From positions 1-64,000 of the forward strand of contig JAFGBV010000026.1 of assembly GCA_016932955.1 (NCBI GenBank): a stretch of 64,000 nucleotides of DNA, written 5' to 3'. The stretch comes from Anaerolineales bacterium (GTDB taxonomy: Bacteria > Chloroflexota > Anaerolineae > Anaerolineales > UBA4823). A model generated the notes under the pieces. That model did not search any database and was not told where the DNA came from. It was given only the letters and a program-made list of their open reading frames with translations. Below, one piece after another: positions 60,231-64,000 of this stretch. Both the position numbers and the translations under genes were made by a program. Every line of letters starts with the position of its first letter. The first letter of the stretch is position 1.

Positions 60231-62723
60231 ATGAAAAACCTTCCTCGCCTGGTCTTTGTGTTCCTTTACCTTACCGCCTTCATCCTCAGCTTGTTTATCC
60301 TGGTGAAACCAGGAGCTAATCTTTTTCATTACGCGCCAACCCTCAACCTAAATCTCTGCACGCCGGATGTCGGCTTTGCTTATCGCTGTCCGGTCAATTT
60401 ACCTCCCTCGATCTTTCCTCCAGATAGGGTGCTGCTTTATGAAGATGGGCAACCCCTCGCCCACGCCAGCAGCAGCCAGGTTGCAAGAGTGGGCAATGGC
60501 TCTTTCACCACGGAGGTAACCGCTGAAGGGCAGTATTTCATTTACCTTGCCCCTTACGAAAATAGCGATCCGTTGAACAATGGAAAATCCTATCAGGCTG
60601 ATTTTGCCCTTGCTTTCCTTCCAGAGAAAGAATATGTTCTCCTCTCACGCACCCTGGGCATCCTCTATTTTGGCCTGTTGCTCTCTGGCTTCGTGCACTT
60701 TTCCCGCTTTGTGCTAAAACAGCAAAGAATACCAGGTCCCCTTCAGTCCCTCCCTGCGCGGCTGCTGATGCTGGATGACTACCTTGCCCATGTGAAAGCA
60801 GTGATCGCTGGGATTGGCTCAGCTTTAAGTTCCGGATGGCATCCTTTCTTCCGCATCTGGGGAAAATTGTTCGTCACGACCGGCATCATCGCATATTGGC
60901 TGGTTTTCATGGAATGGCTCTTCCTGATTACCGGTGCTTCCTTCATGGAGCGCATGAGCCTGGGTGAGAAGCTTGGAATATTCCTCCTTTCTTCCCTGTT
61001 GCTCGCTCTGGTTGGCCTAGGCCTGCTCCTGATCTTTTGGGCCTTAGCCCTTGCCCTGCGCCTATCCCGCCTTTCTTGGCTGGCTTTGTTGATCGCTGAA
61101 TGGGTGCCAACTGTGTTGCTGACCACATTGATCGCATTATTGATCGACAATTTCACGTATGTGATCTTCCATTTCGGCATCCTCACCTCATCAGGCATCC
61201 TGCGTACGGCTTACGGCGTCTCGATCGTGCTGATCCTGTGCGCCGTTTACTGGCTCAGGCTGCAAGCATGGAGCAAAGAAAGCAGCACAGAAAGCGCGCC
61301 GGGAAATTTCCGCTGGCTGGCTGTCGTTACCAGCGGACTGGTTGCAATCTCGTTGCTCATAGCCGCCCTGCGCTACGATCCCAGACTTCCCACCGCTGAT
61401 TTTCCAGACCAGTCCGAGGCAGCCGCACTCGACCGTCCCAACATCATCCTCCTCGGCAGCGATGGGGTAACCGCCAAAAACATGTCCATTTACGGGTACG
61501 AACGGGATACTACCCCCAACCTTAGCCTGTTAGGCCGCACATCCCTGGTGGCAGAAAATGCATTTTCCAATTCAGGCAATACGCTCGGTTCAATCGCCTC
61601 GATCTTTACCAGCAAACTGCCAACCCAAACGAACGTGATGTACCCGCCCAACATCCTCCAGGGTCCAGACGCTTTTGAGCACCTGCCTGGTATCTTGTCC
61701 AGAGCAGGATACCAGACCATACAAATCGGTGTGCCGCACTATGTAGATGCTTACACCTTGAACATCCAGGATGGCTTTGACATTGTGAACCAGCGTTCGG
61801 TTCGCAAAGACCCTTTGGTCAGCGCCTGGCGCAATGCCGGATTCGACTTATCTGCATATTTCATCTACAAGCTGGAAGAAAAGATCACCAATCGCTTTCT
61901 GCATGCTTTTCATCTGGATACAATTGACAACCCATTCAGTGTTGTCACCCAGCCCACCTCCTGGTTGGATGATCGCCAAAAGGTGGATGAATTATTCAGC
62001 CTTCTGGATCAAAACGACGCCCCCCTCTTCATCCATGTGCATCTGATGGGAACCCACGGGCCCAAATTCACCTTCGATGAGGCGAAGTTTTCCCTAGGGC
62101 AGGAACAAAGCGAAGAATGGATGGTCGATTTTTATGATGACTCCATCCTTTCTTTTGACCAATATGTGGGCGAGATCGTTGAATACTTGAAAGCCAGCAG
62201 GCAGTATGATGACACGATCCTGATCATATACTCAGACCATGCGATGAAATTTGTAGTCAATCATCGCATCCCTATGATCCTGCACTTCCCCCAAGATCAA
62301 TATGCTGGGGCTATCTCCTACAACACCCAGAACATCGACCTGGCGCCAACGATCCTCGATTACCTGGAGTTACCTATCCCGGATTGGATGAATGGAAGCT
62401 CGCTCCTCTCCGTAAATCCGCTTCCTGACCGCTGGATTTATTCTGCTGGCCCAATCAACAGCAAAGCAATTCGAAGCGAGCAAGGCTGGACCCTGGATCT
62501 CAGCCAGATCGCCCCCCCGTTTTATCAGTTCCAATCCATCCAGGTGGTCGCCTGCGATCACTGGTATTCGCTTGATTTATGGACACAGTCATGGGATTCG
62601 GCGAGAGTCACCGGGCACACTGCCACCTGTTCCGAGAGCGACCTCCCTGCCAAAGATGAGATCGTGCAAAGCATTATCGATCTCCTATCAAGCCATGGTT
62701 TCGACACCTCCTCGCTGCGCTGA
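60231..62723 (+). CDS. Membrane-bound sulfatase / phosphotransferase (LtaS-like)
   Basis: 830 residues from the ATG at 60231 (GTG at 60228 is also possible). An N-terminal hydrophobic segment, then six or so membrane helices between ~140 and ~385, precede an alkaline-phosphatase-fold domain: RPNIILLGSDGV for metal binding, YGYERDTTPNL, FSNSGNTLGSIAS around the nucleophile and IYSDHAMKF for the second metal. The domain probably faces outside. It may add or remove sulfate or a phosphoalcohol on a surface glycan or polymer. Nucleophile identity (Ser or Thr) is not certain. Confidence 0.82.
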   Translation: MKNLPRLVFVFLYLTAFILSLFILVKPGANLFHYAPTLNLNLCTPDVGFAYRCPVNLPPSIFPPDRVLLYEDGQPLAHASSSQVARVGNGSFTTEVTAEGQYFIYLAPYENSDPLNNGKSYQADFALAFLPEKEYVLLSRTLGILYFGLLLSGFVHFSRFVLKQQRIPGPLQSLPARLLMLDDYLAHVKAVIAGIGSALSSGWHPFFRIWGKLFVTTGIIAYWLVFMEWLFLITGASFMERMSLGEKLGIFLLSSLLLALVGLGLLLIFWALALALRLSRLSWLALLIAEWVPTVLLTTLIALLIDNFTYVIFHFGILTSSGILRTAYGVSIVLILCAVYWLRLQAWSKESSTESAPGNFRWLAVVTSGLVAISLLIAALRYDPRLPTADFPDQSEAAALDRPNIILLGSDGVTAKNMSIYGYERDTTPNLSLLGRTSLVAENAFSNSGNTLGSIASIFTSKLPTQTNVMYPPNILQGPDAFEHLPGILSRAGYQTIQIGVPHYVDAYTLNIQDGFDIVNQRSVRKDPLVSAWRNAGFDLSAYFIYKLEEKITNRFLHAFHLDTIDNPFSVVTQPTSWLDDRQKVDELFSLLDQNDAPLFIHVHLMGTHGPKFTFDEAKFSLGQEQSEEWMVDFYDDSILSFDQYVGEIVEYLKASRQYDDTILIIYSDHAMKFVVNHRIPMILHFPQDQYAGAISYNTQNIDLAPTILDYLELPIPDWMNGSSLLSVNPLPDRWIYSAGPINSKAIRSEQGWTLDLSQIAPPFYQFQSIQVVACDHWYSLDLWTQSWDSARVTGHTATCSESDLPAKDEIVQSIIDLLSSHGFDTSSLR

Positions 62724-62753
62724 AACCTAAGGGGGAGGCACCAGATAATCCAT

Positions 62754-63617
62754 TCAGTCGAATCGATAGCGAACAGTATACTGGAGATCTGTAAATAATT
62801 TCACGCGGCGGAAAATGCGTAACCACCCCATCTTGGGGTGATTTGAGTCAAAGTATGACCAACGATCAATGAAATGGATGCCCTTACTCCAGGCTTCCAT
62901 TTCATCTGGGGAGGCAATGCCAAAGCAATACTCTGTCCCTTTACCTAATTTAAGGCGGCTTTGCATCTTCCCAGCAGCAATTTTGCCCAAAACCCCTCTA
63001 ATCCAGCGCTGATTGACCACTTCACAGACCATTTCCGAGCCAGGAAAGAAGGTTTGCATCGTCACCACTAGTTGCCTCACCTGGTCTGGCTTAAGATACA
63101 TGAAGAGTCCCTCAGCGATGAAGAGCACCGGGCTGCCCTTGCGCGCTGCTGCAACCTGGTCCATCCAACCAGTCTCCAGCACAGATGCAGCGATCATCTG
63201 GTATCGATCCGTCTCTTGCAGAAAGCCACGCTTAAAGCGAATCATCGCCGGCAGATCCAGATCAAAGAAGTGCATCCGCCCATCGTCAATGCGCTGGAAG
63301 CGGGTATCCATGCCACAACCCAGGCTGACAATCACACCATCGGGATAACGGGAAAGAAAATTCCTTGCATATTGATCGTACTTCTGGGCTCGCAGCGCAA
63401 TGTGTACGATCAACCGCGGGTCGATCTTCCGGTTATAGAGCATGCGCAGCAGGTGATCCTGTGTGCCTGCGATCTGATCATCAATTTGGCGCACAATACG
63501 TTCAGCCTGCTCATCAACCAGGATCGGGTCCTGAGAACTGCTTTCCAGCGCGCGCCCATATAGCGTAAGCAACGCAGTCGCTTCAACATCAGAGAAATCA
63601 ACAGGCAATGCACTCAC
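62754..63617 (-). CDS. LCM-family (leucine carboxyl methyltransferase-like) O-methyltransferase
   Basis: 287 residues from a GTG with GGGAGG upstream. The motif VSLGCGMDTRFQRID with FDLDLPAMIRFKR and the GLFMYLKPDQV segment are characteristic of the PPM1/LCM group, which in bacteria often methylates polyketide-type or small acids. The substrate is unknown. TATAAT on the minus strand (63673-63668) is a likely -10 box. It converges with the sulfatase gene. Confidence 0.85.
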   Translation of the reverse strand: MSALPVDFSDVEATALLTLYGRALESSSQDPILVDEQAERIVRQIDDQIAGTQDHLLRMLYNRKIDPRLIVHIALRAQKYDQYARNFLSRYPDGVIVSLGCGMDTRFQRIDDGRMHFFDLDLPAMIRFKRGFLQETDRYQMIAASVLETGWMDQVAAARKGSPVLFIAEGLFMYLKPDQVRQLVVTMQTFFPGSEMVCEVVNQRWIRGVLGKIAAGKMQSRLKLGKGTEYCFGIASPDEMEAWSKGIHFIDRWSYFDSNHPKMGWLRIFRRVKLFTDLQYTVRYRFD

Positions 63618-63675
63618 AAGTCACCTCCCGTTGCTGTCAGTAAGGCTTCAGGCGCAGATTCTTTCCCATTATATC

Positions 63676-63704
63676 AAAAGAAGAACCCTTACCTGAGGGG
63701 TTCT
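63676..63704 (-). terminator. Terminator after the right-edge membrane protein gene
   Basis: On the minus strand AGAACCC (63704-63698) pairs with GGGTTCT (63688-63682), followed by TCTTTTG. It lies 46 nt after the stop of the gene at the window edge and just before the -10 box of the next gene. Confidence 0.65.
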
Positions 63705-63749
63705 CTGGGAATTGCCAGGGTGAGGTGGATCTATGGGGGGAATGTGTAC

Positions 63750-64000
63750 TTATTGTTCCGACAGACACTTTGATAAAGAGATACGTCGGGGAGATGCGCG
63801 ATGATGCAGCGCGACGACTAAGCCAACGAAAATTAGCATTCCTCCGATGAAAGTCAGTGTGGCATGCCAGACATCGGCGTAGTTGATCCCCCCGATCGTA
63901 TGGGTTGGGGCCATCAGGAATTGGATCGTGAGTGTGAGCAGCCCCACTGCGCCCAGGGCAATGGCTGCCGCCTGATTGCCAATCTTCGGCTCTGCGGTGG
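63750..64000 (-). CDS. Membrane protein, 5' truncated by window edge
   Basis: The frame is open to base 64000, so the GTG at 63947 is unlikely to be the start. At least 82 residues are visible. Two hydrophobic stretches are seen: IALGAVGLLTLTIQFLM and LTFIGGMLIFVGLVVALHH, separated by HTIGGINYADVWHA. The end is basic. It is the C-terminal part of a multi-pass membrane protein whose family cannot be named from this fragment. Confidence 0.6.
   Translation of the reverse strand, partial: TAEPKIGNQAAAIALGAVGLLTLTIQFLMAPTHTIGGINYADVWHATLTFIGGMLIFVGLVVALHHRASPRRISLSKCLSEQ

Noticed and set aside
1..64000. tRNA, rRNA, insertion sequences, prophage or CRISPR
   Set aside because: No cloverleaf with anticodon arm, transposase, integrase or repeat-spacer pattern was recognised in gaps or genes.

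Overview
The window looks like chromosomal DNA of a Chloroflexota bacterium, probably class Anaerolineae. This is inferred from moderately high GC, Pro/Thr-rich surface proteins on single membrane anchors, large fused glycosyltransferases, an EtfBA-CoaBC-P1 peptidase string, and several -10 boxes placed 6-8 nt before start codons (leaderless mRNAs). No rRNA, tRNA, insertion sequence, prophage or CRISPR array was recognised. No gene-free stretch exceeds 300 bases.

Bases 1-23514 (+ strand) are a surface-polysaccharide region. Three methyltransferases are followed by a tightly packed array of glycosyltransferases (2386-14898), many joined by ATGA overlaps. The array reuses a few modules: a methyltransferase head, a coiled-coil stalk ending in an S-x-SWR motif, GT2 domains and three kinds of GT-B domain. 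A secreted two-repeat protein, two further glycosyltransferases, a Pro/Thr-rich anchored protein, a WecA/TagO-type lipid-carrier sugar-phosphate transferase and an anchored zinc metalloprotease follow.

Bases 23649-28078 hold a YtxH protein (-), etfB, etfA, coaBC and an Ntn-type P1 peptidase. Bases 28105-33867 (-) hold an S9 peptidase, a geranylgeranyl-reductase-like flavoprotein, a CruF-type membrane protein and a ferredoxin/CrtI-like fusion, which suggests isoprenoid or carotenoid chemistry. A 66-residue hydrophobic peptide and a GH13 amylase converge on a shared hairpin at 34264-34307.

Bases 35874-37425 hold a VOC protein and tag (3-methyladenine DNA glycosylase I), behind a promoter whose spacer contains GAACATATGTTC, a Gram-positive-type LexA (DinR) box. 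A second box of this type (GAACAAATGTTC) lies in the 17-bp spacer of a TTGACA/TATCAT promoter for a small unknown gene at 59788-60036. Together they suggest a small SOS-type regulon.

The rest is housekeeping and accessory: a membrane protein, a GNAT protein, an ABC exporter (39551-42343), an M6-like lipoprotein with a PilZ protein, a thiolase with a C_GCAxxG protein, a PadR-controlled membrane protein, LysM and TolB-like surface proteins, a flippase-like / SpoIIE phosphatase / response regulator operon, a flavoprotein, a small EamA protein, a THUMP-like methyltransferase, a diguanylate cyclase, a DUF6391-like protein with holA, a membrane sulfatase and an LCM-family methyltransferase. A membrane protein is cut by the right edge.
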